Shown piece after piece: positions 14,205 through 21,497 of a stretch of DNA of 23,539 nucleotides. The stretch spans positions 1-23,539 of the forward strand of contig JAGLRY010000178.1 of assembly GCA_023135995.1 (NCBI GenBank), in the 5' to 3' direction. Positions within the stretch are counted from its first letter, which is position 1; each line of letters opens with the position of its first letter. The stretch comes from Candidatus Aminicenantota bacterium. GTDB taxonomy: Bacteria; Acidobacteriota; Aminicenantia; Aminicenantales; Aminicenantaceae. Position numbers and translations under genes: made by a program. The notes below the pieces were generated by a model that saw only the letters and a program-made list of their open reading frames with translations, made no database searches and was not told the DNA's origin.

Positions 14205-15968
14205 ATGGAATATCTGAGGCTAAGAGGTATCGGCGCTTCTCCCGGCATATCCATCGGGGAAGTTCTCTTGACAGAGCGCGTGATCTTTTCCTCGAGAAAA
14301 GACGGCATTTCACCGGGGCAGTTGGACACAGAGATCGCTCGTTTGGAAAAAGCCATCGAACGCACCAGACGCCAGTTGACAGGTATCAAGGATAAAGTAA
14401 GGGAAAAAATCGGGGAAGAGCATTCCTTCATTTTTGATGCCCACCTTCTCATCCTGAAGGATAGTTTATTGTTTGCAAGTCTAAAAAAGATTATCACAGA
14501 AGAGAAAACACGTGCAGAATGGGCGATATCACAGATCCATGAGCAATACATGAGTAAGTTTGAATCCATCGCTGATGAATATTTCAGAGAAAGGAAGTTC
14601 GATGTTTCGGATGTGTTATCTCGGGTACACAAGAATTTAGAGCCTGTCGAACAGGAAAAAACTCACGATGATAAAGAAAAGATCCTGGTGGGTCATGACC
14701 TCTTGCCTTCTGAAGCAGCTCTGCGGTTGAGTCAAGAAAATGTGCTTGCGGTGGCCCTGGATATGGGAGGCCAGACATCCCATACGGCGATTCTCGCTCG
14801 ATCGTTGAACATTCCGGCTGTTGTCGGACTGAGGAACATTACCAAACGCGTCAAGAATGGAGATATCCTCATTGTCGATGGCACGGATGGTGAAGTCCTC
14901 ATCAATCCCCCACCGGCCATTGAAAAAGAGTTTATCAGCAAGAGGCAAAGATACGAAAATTATCGTAAGGAGCTCCGAAAGACAGCTAAACTGAAGTCCT
15001 TAACCTTGGATGGCGAGAGATTTTATCCGATGGCCAATATCGAGATGCCAGAAGAGGTTAAACCGGCGTTTTCTCTAGGGGCAGAAGGGATAGGGCTTTT
15101 CCGTTCCGAATTCATCTATTTGCGCAGCACTTCTCTGCCTTCAGAGGAGGAGCACTATCATGCCTATTATCGTTGTGCAAAAGAGGCCCACCCCGCCCAT
15201 GTCTACATCCGGACGATGGATATCGGAGGCGAGAAAAATCTCCCCCAACTCAAAATAGAGAAGGAACCCAATCCGGCTCTCGGCCTGAGGGGGATCAGAT
15301 TTTCTCTCCACGACAAGGCACTGCTCAGAGTACAGCTCCGTGCGATCTTGAGAGCGAGTGTTCTAAAAAATGTTCGCATCCTCATCCCCATGATCACTGA
15401 ATACGAGGAGATCAAAGAGGTGAAGATCCTCTTCCAAGAAGTCAAAGAGGAGTTGAAGTCACAGAAAGTCAAGTTCGATACACATATTCCCCTGGGAGTT
15501 ATGATCGAGGTTCCCGCAGCAGCGACCATCACAGATGTGCTGGTCAGAGAGGTGGATTATTTGAGTATAGGGACGAATGACCTTATACAATATTACCTGG
15601 CCGTGGACAGGTCGAACGAGCTGGTGTCATACCTATTCAAGCCTCTCCACCCATCGATCCTGCGAATCCTCAAGTTCATCATCGAGACCTCTCAAGCGGC
15701 TGGGAAAGAGATCACGGTCTGTGGAGAAATGGCGGCGGACCCTCTGTCTGCGCTGGTCTTACTCGGTTTTGGGTTGCGAAAATTCAGCATGAATCCTATC
15801 TTTATTCCCCGGATCAAGGAGGTTCTGCGTTCGGTAGAATTCAAACCCATTCAGAGGATCGTGCGGAAAGCGATGCAGCTCAAATCGGCCCAAGAAATCG
15901 AGGAGTACATCATCGAGAGAGTTCTTGTGAAGTATCCTAAGGCTTTCCTAATGGGCTCGATAAATTGA
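14205..15968 (+). CDS. ptsI: PTS enzyme I (PEP-protein phosphotransferase)
   Basis: A 587-residue enzyme that autophosphorylates from phosphoenolpyruvate and donates to HPr. The active-site His193 is in GGQTSHTAILARSLNIPAVVG; the PEP-binding TIM barrel has GLFRSEFIYL (298-307), RTMDIGGEK (336-344), IEVPAA and the conserved Cys506 in TVCGEMA. Length fits plain EI; the GAF domain of the nitrogen-type EI (PtsP) is absent. The loop usually written DIGGDK has Glu in place of Asp. It closes the plus-strand run; no convincing hairpin terminator follows in 15969-16086, only T-rich tracts. Confidence 0.96.
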   Translation: MEYLRLRGIGASPGISIGEVLLTERVIFSSRKDGISPGQLDTEIARLEKAIERTRRQLTGIKDKVREKIGEEHSFIFDAHLLILKDSLLFASLKKIITEEKTRAEWAISQIHEQYMSKFESIADEYFRERKFDVSDVLSRVHKNLEPVEQEKTHDDKEKILVGHDLLPSEAALRLSQENVLAVALDMGGQTSHTAILARSLNIPAVVGLRNITKRVKNGDILIVDGTDGEVLINPPPAIEKEFISKRQRYENYRKELRKTAKLKSLTLDGERFYPMANIEMPEEVKPAFSLGAEGIGLFRSEFIYLRSTSLPSEEEHYHAYYRCAKEAHPAHVYIRTMDIGGEKNLPQLKIEKEPNPALGLRGIRFSLHDKALLRVQLRAILRASVLKNVRILIPMITEYEEIKEVKILFQEVKEELKSQKVKFDTHIPLGVMIEVPAAATITDVLVREVDYLSIGTNDLIQYYLAVDRSNELVSYLFKPLHPSILRILKFIIETSQAAGKEITVCGEMAADPLSALVLLGFGLRKFSMNPIFIPRIKEVLRSVEFKPIQRIVRKAMQLKSAQEIEEYIIERVLVKYPKAFLMGSIN

Positions 15969-16086
15969 CCTAAATCATTCATAAAAACACCCGATAATTT
16001 TTTCATTTCGAACGGCATTCCTTTTTTTCCCGATGAACTTATCTATTTGTGGATCCCTCTATTCCCAGAAGATTTTTTTTATTTAG

Positions 16087-16491
16087 TTAAGTTTTATTGA
16101 GGCGGCCGTATTTGTCTTCGAGGCGGACGATGTCGGATTCAGCCGAATCGCCTATCCAGATCTCCATGAGTCGTGTGGGTGAATCACCGATGCACTTCAT
16201 CCGGTGAGGAACTTGTGCAGGGATAAATATCTCTTCGTTTTTCTCGGGATGCCAGACTTTATCTCCAACCGTCACTTCCAAACCTCTGTCCAAGACGACC
16301 CAGAACTCGCTGCGGCGCTTATGATATTGGAGAGACAGGGTCTCCCCCGGATTGACGGTGATGATCTTAATACTTCCGGCATATTGATGGGGGAATGAAC
16401 GGAATTTCCCCCAGGGACGGATGTCTTCCGCGATGCCATTTTTGAAGTGGATCATCATTTCAGTCTGGTTTTTTTTGTCGTGTGTTTTCAC
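16087..16491 (-). CDS. Cupin protein similar to the type II phosphomannose isomerase domain of ManC
   Basis: A 134-residue single cupin domain that corresponds to the C-terminal isomerase part of ManC/AlgA-type mannose-1-phosphate guanylyltransferases. Diagnostic segments are RPWGKF at 25-30, the cupin motif 1 PGETLSLQYHKRRSEFWVVL with metal ligands Gln55, His57 and Glu62, and motif 2 IFIPAQVPHRM with His96; it ends in IVRLEDKYGR. The nucleotidyltransferase half is missing. It may isomerise mannose 6-phosphate and fructose 6-phosphate or act on another sugar phosphate. The start is GTG at 16491 with an AGGGG-type ribosome site; ATGs at residues 12 and 13 are alternatives. It converges on ptsI. 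Confidence 0.85.
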   Translation of the reverse strand: MKTHDKKNQTEMMIHFKNGIAEDIRPWGKFRSFPHQYAGSIKIITVNPGETLSLQYHKRRSEFWVVLDRGLEVTVGDKVWHPEKNEEIFIPAQVPHRMKCIGDSPTRLMEIWIGDSAESDIVRLEDKYGRLNKT

Positions 16492-16505
16492 TCTTTTTCC
16501 CCTTT

Positions 16506-16535
16506 TCCCTACGTGGTTTTGCCTTTGTCCCTACG
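16506..16535. repeat. Direct repeat TCCCTACG with 22-bp period upstream of the cupin gene
   Basis: TCCCTACG occurs at 16506-16513 and 16528-16535, each preceded by CCTTT; the period of 22 bp is about two helical turns. It lies 15-44 bases before the cupin GTG. It could be an operator or chance; no promoter of its own is evident. Confidence 0.3.
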
Positions 16536-16553
16536 GTAATTTTGAAGGATGGC

Positions 16554-16589
16554 ACCTGGCCTGAGAATTTTGTTTATCAGTGACCAGGT
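16554..16589 (-). other. Stem-loop between ssb and the cupin gene
   Basis: ACCTGG (16554-16559) pairs with CCAGGT (16584-16589) and CTGA (16561-16564) with TCAG (16577-16580), leaving a 12-base AT-rich loop. No T-tract follows on the minus strand, so a simple intrinsic terminator for ssb is not well supported. Confidence 0.4.
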
Positions 16590-16594
16590 CGAAT

Positions 16595-16620
16595 CAATCC
16601 CCTTCGTAGACAATCCCCTT
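16595..16620. repeat. Perfect 10-bp direct repeat CAATCCCCTT, 16-bp period
   Basis: CAATCCCCTT is present at 16595-16604 and again at 16611-16620 with a six-base spacer. It lies in the 175-bp spacer between ssb and the cupin gene. Function unknown; it could be a local duplication or a regulator site. Confidence 0.45.
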
Positions 16621-16666
16621 GGTTTCCTAGACTGTCGGAATTCAGAGTGCGGTTGTGGAATCCAGT

Positions 16667-17128
16667 TTAAAAGGGAACTTCGTCGTCTTCGGCGCTCTCC
16701 TTTATGGATACACTTTGCTCACTTTCAGGAAATTCCGACGGCGGAGCCGTTGAACTATACGACTTCTCTTCCGAGCTATCCTCTCTTTTGCCGAGGAGGA
16801 CAATATTTTGGGCATGGACTTCTGTTGTGAACTTTTTATTTCCATCCCTGTCTTGCCAACTGCGGGTCCGCAATTTTCCTTCGATCAAGACTTGTTTTCC
16901 CTGAGTCAGATATTTTTCACAGAATTCAGCCAGTTTTCCCCATACCACGATCCTATGCCATTCTGCCCGAATGTCGCTCTCATTGGTGTTGGGGTTGAAA
17001 TACTTCTCGTTTGTAGCCAGGCTAAAATTGGCGACGGCCCTCTCCGTTTGAGGGATGTACCGCACTTCTGGATTTCTGCCAAGGTTACCGATCAAAATGA
17101 CTTTATTGAGGCTGTTGATGTCTCTCAT
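16667..17128 (-). CDS. ssb: Single-stranded DNA-binding protein
   Basis: A 153-residue SSB. Residues 4-113 form the OB fold: LNKVILIGNLGRNPEVRY, then WHRIVVWGKLAEFCEKYL, KGKQVLIEGKL-type strand and the conserved TEVHAQNIVLLG. A Ser/Glu/Pro-rich linker follows, and the protein ends in the partner-binding acidic tip DDEVPF (consensus DDDIPF), which recruits repair and replication proteins, likely including RecJ encoded nearby. The ATG at 17128 is forced by the family N terminus, although it lies 26 bp inside the end of cpoB. It is thus co-transcribed with the Tol-Pal genes. Confidence 0.95.
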   Translation of the reverse strand: MRDINSLNKVILIGNLGRNPEVRYIPQTERAVANFSLATNEKYFNPNTNESDIRAEWHRIVVWGKLAEFCEKYLTQGKQVLIEGKLRTRSWQDRDGNKKFTTEVHAQNIVLLGKREDSSEEKSYSSTAPPSEFPESEQSVSIKESAEDDEVPF

Positions 17129-18005
17129 TGTTTGTTTCCAATTCTCTAATTTTCTGTTGAGCGATTTTGGTTTCCTCTTCGAGCGGAAATTTTGTGATCA
17201 AAAGCTTGAACACTGAAAGCGCTTCGTCTTTTTTTTCCTGCTCTGCAAGGCTTATTCCTTTTTTGAGGTAAGCGGTTGGGATCTTATCACCATTGGGGTA
17301 GTTGAGTATCAATTCATTGAAATGTTCGATGGCTTCGTTGTATTTCTCTTGGCTGAAGTAGCATTCTCCGATCCAGTAGAGCGCATCATCAGAAAGAGGG
17401 CTTTCAGGAAATTGGGACTTGTAAATCATGAAGCCTTCGATCGCTAAATCAAAATTGCCTTTTAAATAGTCAGACCTGGCCATATTGTACACTTCGTTCG
17501 GTGAGAGGTTGGGAGAGATCGAAGGTGGTTCCTCCTCTTCTGAAGGCTGGCTACTGGGTTCTCCTTGCTCCTGTGGTGGGGGAGACTTTGTCTGGTTTTC
17601 CTCTGAATCCTCACCTACAGTGACCTGTTTGGCTAGCGGAAGGGCAACTCTTTTGATCTCGATCAAGTCTTCGGAGAATCGGGAGATCTGTGTGTTTATG
17701 GTCTCCACTTTCTCAAGAAGGATTTGGTACTGTGCAGGAATCCTTCTCTGTTCCTCTCTGGCGCTTGCTTGCTCTGACTGGAACTGTCGTGTCAGGTCGA
17801 GAAGCTCATTCAGTTGATCCCTTATGCCCTTGATCTCCCCTGCGTTCTGTTCGATCTTTTTGTCTAGGGCAAGGATTTGTTGCTTGAGCAGTTGCACATC
17901 TTTGTAGATGAGTTCATAGGCCTTTTCCCTTTTGTTTTGGCTTCCGCTGAGTGCTAAGGAAAGACCAAGAAGCAGGATAAATCCGGAAAAGAACTTTTTT
18001 CCCAT
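17103..18005 (-). CDS. cpoB: Tol-Pal associated periplasmic TPR protein CpoB/YbgF
   Basis: A 300-residue exported protein. An N-terminal signal peptide (about 1-21, cleavage near LSGS) is followed by a long Gln/Glu/Lys-rich coiled coil (about 27-125), a Pro/Ser/Glu-rich linker (about 130-165) and a C-terminal TPR domain (about 168-295) with YNMARSDYLKGNFDLAIEGF, DDALYWIGECYFSQEKYNEA and PTAYLKKGISLAEQ, the YbgF signature. In E. coli the protein coordinates peptidoglycan synthesis with Tol-driven outer-membrane constriction. It starts three bases after pal and overlaps ssb by 26 bp in another frame. No lipobox Cys is present. Confidence 0.92.
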   Translation of the reverse strand: MGKKFFSGFILLLGLSLALSGSQNKREKAYELIYKDVQLLKQQILALDKKIEQNAGEIKGIRDQLNELLDLTRQFQSEQASAREEQRRIPAQYQILLEKVETINTQISRFSEDLIEIKRVALPLAKQVTVGEDSEENQTKSPPPQEQGEPSSQPSEEEEPPSISPNLSPNEVYNMARSDYLKGNFDLAIEGFMIYKSQFPESPLSDDALYWIGECYFSQEKYNEAIEHFNELILNYPNGDKIPTAYLKKGISLAEQEKKDEALSVFKLLITKFPLEEETKIAQQKIRELETNNERHQQPQ

Positions 18006-18008
18006 GGA

Positions 18009-18560
18009 TTACTTAGCGATGATCGTAGATTGTGCGCGTCTATTCCTTTGCCATGCCGTTTCGTTGTGTCCCATATCAAAAGGTTGGCTCTTGCCGTAAG
18101 AGATGATCTTGATCCTATCCGCAGAAATGCCGAGAGAAGAGAGGTAATCCATTGTGCTCTTGGCTCTTTTTTCTCCGAGCGCAAGGTTATACTCCTCTGT
18201 TCCTCTTTCATCACAATGTCCTTCGATGAGGATCTTGGCAGAACTGAATTTGTTGAGCCATGCGGCGTTCGCTTCAAGGACAGGCTTGGCATCATCCCTA
18301 ATGAAATATTTGTCGTAATCGAAATGGATCATCTGCAGTGGTTTTTCAGCGTTGACTTCTTCCAGGGATTTTTTCATAAAGATCTCTTCTTCTGTGAGTT
18401 CTGGTTCCTTCACTACGGGAGGTTCTACCACTTTTTCGACCTTGGGTTGCTCCTTCACCTGAGGTGGTGGCGGGGGTGCCTGTTCCACCTTTTTTTTGCA
18501 TGACATCAGGAATCCAAAGACCAGAAAGCAAGCGAGAATAAGAATGAGTGTTTTTTTCAT
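18009..18560 (-). CDS. pal: Peptidoglycan-associated outer membrane lipoprotein Pal
   Basis: A 183-residue lipoprotein. The signal peptide ends in a lipobox FLMSC with lipidated Cys21. A Pro/Glu/Lys-rich linker (about 25-60) leads to an OmpA-type peptidoglycan-binding domain (about 75-183): IHFDYDKYFIRDDAKPVLE, IEGHCDERGTEEYNLALGEK and RNRRAQS, with the DAP-contacting Asp and Arg positions kept. It tethers the outer membrane to the wall and is the target of TolB. The ribosome site AAGGAGGT just before the ATG at 18560 is near perfect. It has its own promoter upstream, separating it from tolB. Confidence 0.96.
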   Translation of the reverse strand: MKKTLILILACFLVFGFLMSCKKKVEQAPPPPPQVKEQPKVEKVVEPPVVKEPELTEEEIFMKKSLEEVNAEKPLQMIHFDYDKYFIRDDAKPVLEANAAWLNKFSSAKILIEGHCDERGTEEYNLALGEKRAKSTMDYLSSLGISADRIKIISYGKSQPFDMGHNETAWQRNRRAQSTIIAK

Positions 18561-18604
18561 GTGACCTCCTTCACGTCTTATTCCATCTCTCCTGTTTTGT
18601 TAAT

Positions 18605-18623
18605 AGGGCTTCCAATCAGCCCT
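18605..18623 (-). other. Hairpin at the 5' end of the pal leader
   Basis: AGGGCT (18605-18610) and AGCCCT (18618-18623) pair around a seven-base loop. Given the promoter upstream, the hairpin would sit at the very 5' end of the pal mRNA, where it may stabilise the message. There is no T-tract, so it is not a simple terminator. Confidence 0.45.
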
Positions 18624-18624
18624 A

Positions 18625-18654
18625 ATTGTATACGATTAAATTTTCACCTGTCAA
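18625..18654 (-). promoter_or_regulatory. Sigma-70-type promoter for pal-cpoB-ssb
   Basis: On the minus strand a perfect TTGACA (18649-18654) is followed by overlapping -10 candidates in TATACAAT: TATACA (18627-18632) with a 16-base spacer or TACAAT (18625-18630) with 18. Transcription would start near 18618, giving a leader of about 58 bases before the pal ATG. It lies immediately beside the nested-palindrome element. Confidence 0.7.
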
Positions 18655-18664
18655 CATAATCTAT

Positions 18665-18905
18665 CCTGAACTATTCATAAAAAACGTCGATGCTCCCTTT
18701 ACTTCAACAATGTCAAGAACTTATCCTGACATTGTTGAAAAAACTTTTCAAGAAGAATCTTTCTAAATTCATCGACGTTTTTTACCCTTCGGGCGAACCG
18801 ATCTCACAGCATCGGCTTCGTTGTAGCTCACTCGCGGTAGTTCACTACAGCTTCATAAGCCACTGCCTTGCCGCTACTGCAACCTCGGTTCGTGAATAAT
18901 CCAGG
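18665..18905. repeat. 241-bp nested inverted-repeat (MITE-like) element
   Basis: Several inverted repeats lie inside one another. The outer ends at 18665-18678 and 18892-18905 match at 11 of 14 positions (CCTG...CAGG). A perfect 15-bp pair lies at 18678-18692 and 18770-18784 (TAAAAAACGTCGATG and its complement). Inside it a perfect 13-bp hairpin is at 18703-18715 and 18727-18739 (TTCAACAATGTCA, 11-base loop). In the right half, CGAACCGA (18794-18801) pairs with TCGGTTCG (18885-18892) and a competing arm at 18811-18820. There is no credible gene inside and no obvious target-site duplication. It splits tolB from pal and accounts for most of the 395-bp gene-free stretch. It may be a mobile miniature element, and its T6-ended stems may also stop transcription in both directions. 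Confidence 0.7.
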
Positions 18906-18955
18906 CAATTTATAACTCAAAAGAACTTTTGTGAAAATTTGAAGAATCGATCCAC

Positions 18956-20260
18956 TTAACGGGTCCAATCTGGAAGTTTGTTTTCACTCTTCGAAGTCAG
19001 GCGGCGCATGTTTGCCCCGTCATAATCAATCGCGTAGAGCTGGATAGTTCCTATGCGGTTGGAGGAGAAGATGATGTGCCGGCCGTCAGGAGACCAACTT
19101 GGCGATTCGTTTCTTGCGTTGCTCTCTGTGAGCTTGATCGTTTGGTTTGTCCTTAAGTTCAGGACGTAAATGTCGAAGACGAGGTCAACTCTGGACACAT
19201 ATGCGATCATATCGCCGGCAGGAGACCATGCGGGCCCATCGAAATAGCTTCCTCCGAAACTGACTCTCCGTACATTCGATCCCTCTGCATCCATGATGTA
19301 GATTTGCGGCGTTCCCCCCCTGTCCGAGGTGAATGCGATCTCTCGGCTAGTCGGTGACCATGAGGGGGCAGTATCAATGGCCTTGTTGAAAGTCAGTCTT
19401 TTGATGTTTGAGCCGTTACTGTTTGCCACATATATCTCGGAATTTCCCTCTTCGAGCGTCGAGCAAAAGGCCAGTTTTTTTCCATCCGGAGAAAAAGCTG
19501 CGCTAAAGTTTGTCCCTTCGTTCTGGACCTCTATTTGTTTTCCCTCGTAGATATTCAGGATATACAGACCCGCACTGCCCTGGCGGTAAGAGGTGTAAAC
19601 GACGCTTTTTCCGTCCGCAGACCAGGCAGGCATGTAATCTTTGATGGTGTTGAAAGTGATGCGGGTTTGATTGTGGCCGTCATAGTCCATCATGTAGAGC
19701 TCATCGTTGCCATCCCTGTTGGAGATGAAGACGATCTTGGAGGTAAAAATGGGTGTGTGGCCAAGCATTTTCATGATCTCATCAGACATTCTATGGGCAA
19801 CCAGCCGGATGAGGTTCATTTGCGATTGGTATCTCTTCCCGAAGATAAATTTTTCCGATTTGACATCAAAAAGCTTTCCTTCGAAAATGATGTTGCCGTT
19901 TTCGCCCCCATCAGTGACTTCGCCCACAAACAGGAGCTTTGCCTGGATGGACTCCCAATCTTTGAAGAATATCTTTTGGGGATCCAGCGGCCGGATATAA
20001 CTGTAATAACTGTTGGGGAGAGTGTTGAAAACTCGACTGTATTTGAGGTTGCCTGTGATGATCTCTCGTGCTGTCTCCGCAAAAGATTCGGCTTCGGGCG
20101 AGGATCCGCTCACTATGAAATTGGGGATAGCTATGGGGATGGCAGGAATGCCCCCTTTGATGCTCATCACCACATCTTGCTGGGAATAGAGGGCTGCGGT
20201 GCCAATCAGGAAAAGAACGATTGCCAAAATGATTTTTTTCTTTGTCTTCATAGTGTTCAT
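18956..20260 (-). CDS. tolB: Tol-Pal system periplasmic beta-propeller protein TolB
   Basis: A 434-residue periplasmic protein. A signal peptide (about 1-27) precedes an N-terminal alpha/beta domain (about 30-165) and a six-bladed propeller (about 170-434) built of repeats of the form PxWSPDGxxIxFxSxRxGxxQIYxxDxxG; six WS or FSPDG-type turns can be picked out. It connects Pal with the TolA-type energy transducer. The ATG at 20260 overlaps the preceding gene as ATGA; a second ATG lies three codons in. The gene ends only 50 bp from the palindromic element that separates it from pal. Confidence 0.95.
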   Translation of the reverse strand: MNTMKTKKKIILAIVLFLIGTAALYSQQDVVMSIKGGIPAIPIAIPNFIVSGSSPEAESFAETAREIITGNLKYSRVFNTLPNSYYSYIRPLDPQKIFFKDWESIQAKLLFVGEVTDGGENGNIIFEGKLFDVKSEKFIFGKRYQSQMNLIRLVAHRMSDEIMKMLGHTPIFTSKIVFISNRDGNDELYMMDYDGHNQTRITFNTIKDYMPAWSADGKSVVYTSYRQGSAGLYILNIYEGKQIEVQNEGTNFSAAFSPDGKKLAFCSTLEEGNSEIYVANSNGSNIKRLTFNKAIDTAPSWSPTSREIAFTSDRGGTPQIYIMDAEGSNVRRVSFGGSYFDGPAWSPAGDMIAYVSRVDLVFDIYVLNLRTNQTIKLTESNARNESPSWSPDGRHIIFSSNRIGTIQLYAIDYDGANMRRLTSKSENKLPDWTR

Positions 20261-21075
20261 TTGTTATGCTCGAATATCAGATGAATGCCTAAAAAATCGC
20301 CCTCATAATCATTGGGAAGGGGGGGGAACGGAGCCGAAGATTGAATGGCTCTGAGGGCAGAGAGGTCGAGAGAGCGTATCCCACTTCTTTCCTTGATCTC
20401 AAGAGTGGAAATTTCTCCGTTCCTGAAGATTTTGAAGTAGACCGTCGTGTGAAAATCTCCTGTGACTCCCGGACTGATCTGGGATGTGTACCAGTTGCCG
20501 GAAATCTTACCGTGGATTGTCTGAAGATAATATGTATACGGGAAATTAGAGAGGCCGATCTGGGAAGAGAATTCCGAACCAAAACCTCCCCCACCGCCGG
20601 GGCCGCTACCGATACCGATTCTCACTCCACTGCCTGTTCCGCTGCCTGCCTCTGAATTTACACCATCGGCTGATTTTGGCGAAGAGCTATCCGGAGGTTT
20701 CTGTGTTTTTTGGATGACGGCTTTTTTCTCGCTCGGAGGTTTTCTCTCTCTCTTTGGCTTCTCAACAGGATGCCTGAGACTTGATGGGGATTCCTGTTGG
20801 AGTTTCTGCGGGGTCGTCAGATCCCTGAGCATCTCTCTTTGAGGAACAGCGGTTTCGGCGAGATTTTCCTCTGCGCGGGGTCCACCGCCAGAAGACTCGC
20901 CGCCTCCGCCTCCTCCTGGGAAGGAGATCACATTGACGTAATGGATCATCCCTTTTTTGGAGGACTTGGGGAAATAAGGTGACAGCAAGATAAGAAGAAA
21001 GAGCGCAAGATGGAATGAGGTAGAAACCACAAGTGATCGTTTAAAGTTCTGATTCCCCTGACTCACTGCAGCCAC
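20257..21075 (-). CDS. TonB/TolA family energy transducer
   Basis: A 272-residue protein with one N-terminal membrane segment (about 15-34), a long low-complexity periplasmic linker and a C-terminal TonB-like domain (about 185-272: ISGNWYTSQISPGVTGDFHTTVYFKI then GEISTLEIKERSG and ALRAIQSSAPFPPLP). Position between tolR and tolB argues for the TolA role. The linker has two Gly-rich stretches (about 54-65 and 142-168) around a Pro/Lys-rich part, rather than the long helix of E. coli TolA, and the terminal domain is TonB-like. The start is GTG at 21075, two bases after the tolR stop; a second GTG is three codons downstream. Confidence 0.85.
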   Translation of the reverse strand: MAAVSQGNQNFKRSLVVSTSFHLALFLLILLSPYFPKSSKKGMIHYVNVISFPGGGGGGESSGGGPRAEENLAETAVPQREMLRDLTTPQKLQQESPSSLRHPVEKPKRERKPPSEKKAVIQKTQKPPDSSSPKSADGVNSEAGSGTGSGVRIGIGSGPGGGGGFGSEFSSQIGLSNFPYTYYLQTIHGKISGNWYTSQISPGVTGDFHTTVYFKIFRNGEISTLEIKERSGIRSLDLSALRAIQSSAPFPPLPNDYEGDFLGIHLIFEHNK

Positions 21076-21077
21076 TC

Positions 21078-21497
21078 TTACCGTCTATCCCTTTCTTCTA
21101 TGGGTATAACGACCAGTCCGACGACATCGACTCCTGCTTTTTTTGTGACATCGAGGATGTTGATGATATAGCCGTAGGGAAGGCTTTCATCCGCTTTGAT
21201 GAAAACCACTTTTCTCTCTTTGCCGTAAAAATATTCCTTCAGTTTGTTCTCGAGCAGAAAGATGTTTATTGGGGACTCTCCGATGTGGATATACCGGTCT
21301 TGAGTGATCGTCATCGTGAGACCCTCCTCAGCGGGTGATGAATTGGTTTCTGCTTGAGGGAGGTTGACACCGATGCCAGATTGCATCATAGGAGCAGTCA
21401 CCATGAAGATGATCAACAAGACCAGCATGACATCAACCAGGGGCGTTACATTGATTTCCGAAAGATTTGACGATAACCGGACCCGCTTTTTCATCAT
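21078..21497 (-). CDS. tolR: Biopolymer transport protein TolR/ExbD
   Basis: A 139-residue inner membrane protein. The single membrane helix (about 20-38) has the proton-channel Asp22 in VTPLVDVMLVLLIIFMV, preceded by the SEINVTPLVD motif. The periplasmic domain (about 45-139) is of usual size. It forms the proton-driven motor with TolQ. The ATG at 21497 overlaps the tolQ TGA (ATGA); a second ATG follows directly. TolR and ExbD cannot be told apart by sequence alone; the neighbours tolB and pal favour TolR. Confidence 0.94.
   Translation of the reverse strand: MMKKRVRLSSNLSEINVTPLVDVMLVLLIIFMVTAPMMQSGIGVNLPQAETNSSPAEEGLTMTITQDRYIHIGESPINIFLLENKLKEYFYGKERKVVFIKADESLPYGYIINILDVTKKAGVDVVGLVVIPIEERDRR

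Noticed and set aside
15969..16086. Terminator between the convergent ptsI and cupin genes
   Set aside because: T-rich tracts are present but I find no stem of useful length before them on either strand.
18690..18899. A 69-codon plus-strand frame inside the palindromic element
   Set aside because: It runs through the inverted repeats, has no ribosome site, and its composition is explained by the repeat structure.
19535..20284. Plus-strand frame of 249 codons opposite tolB
   Set aside because: It is a shadow of the tolB propeller codons on the other strand; no family or ribosome site is evident.
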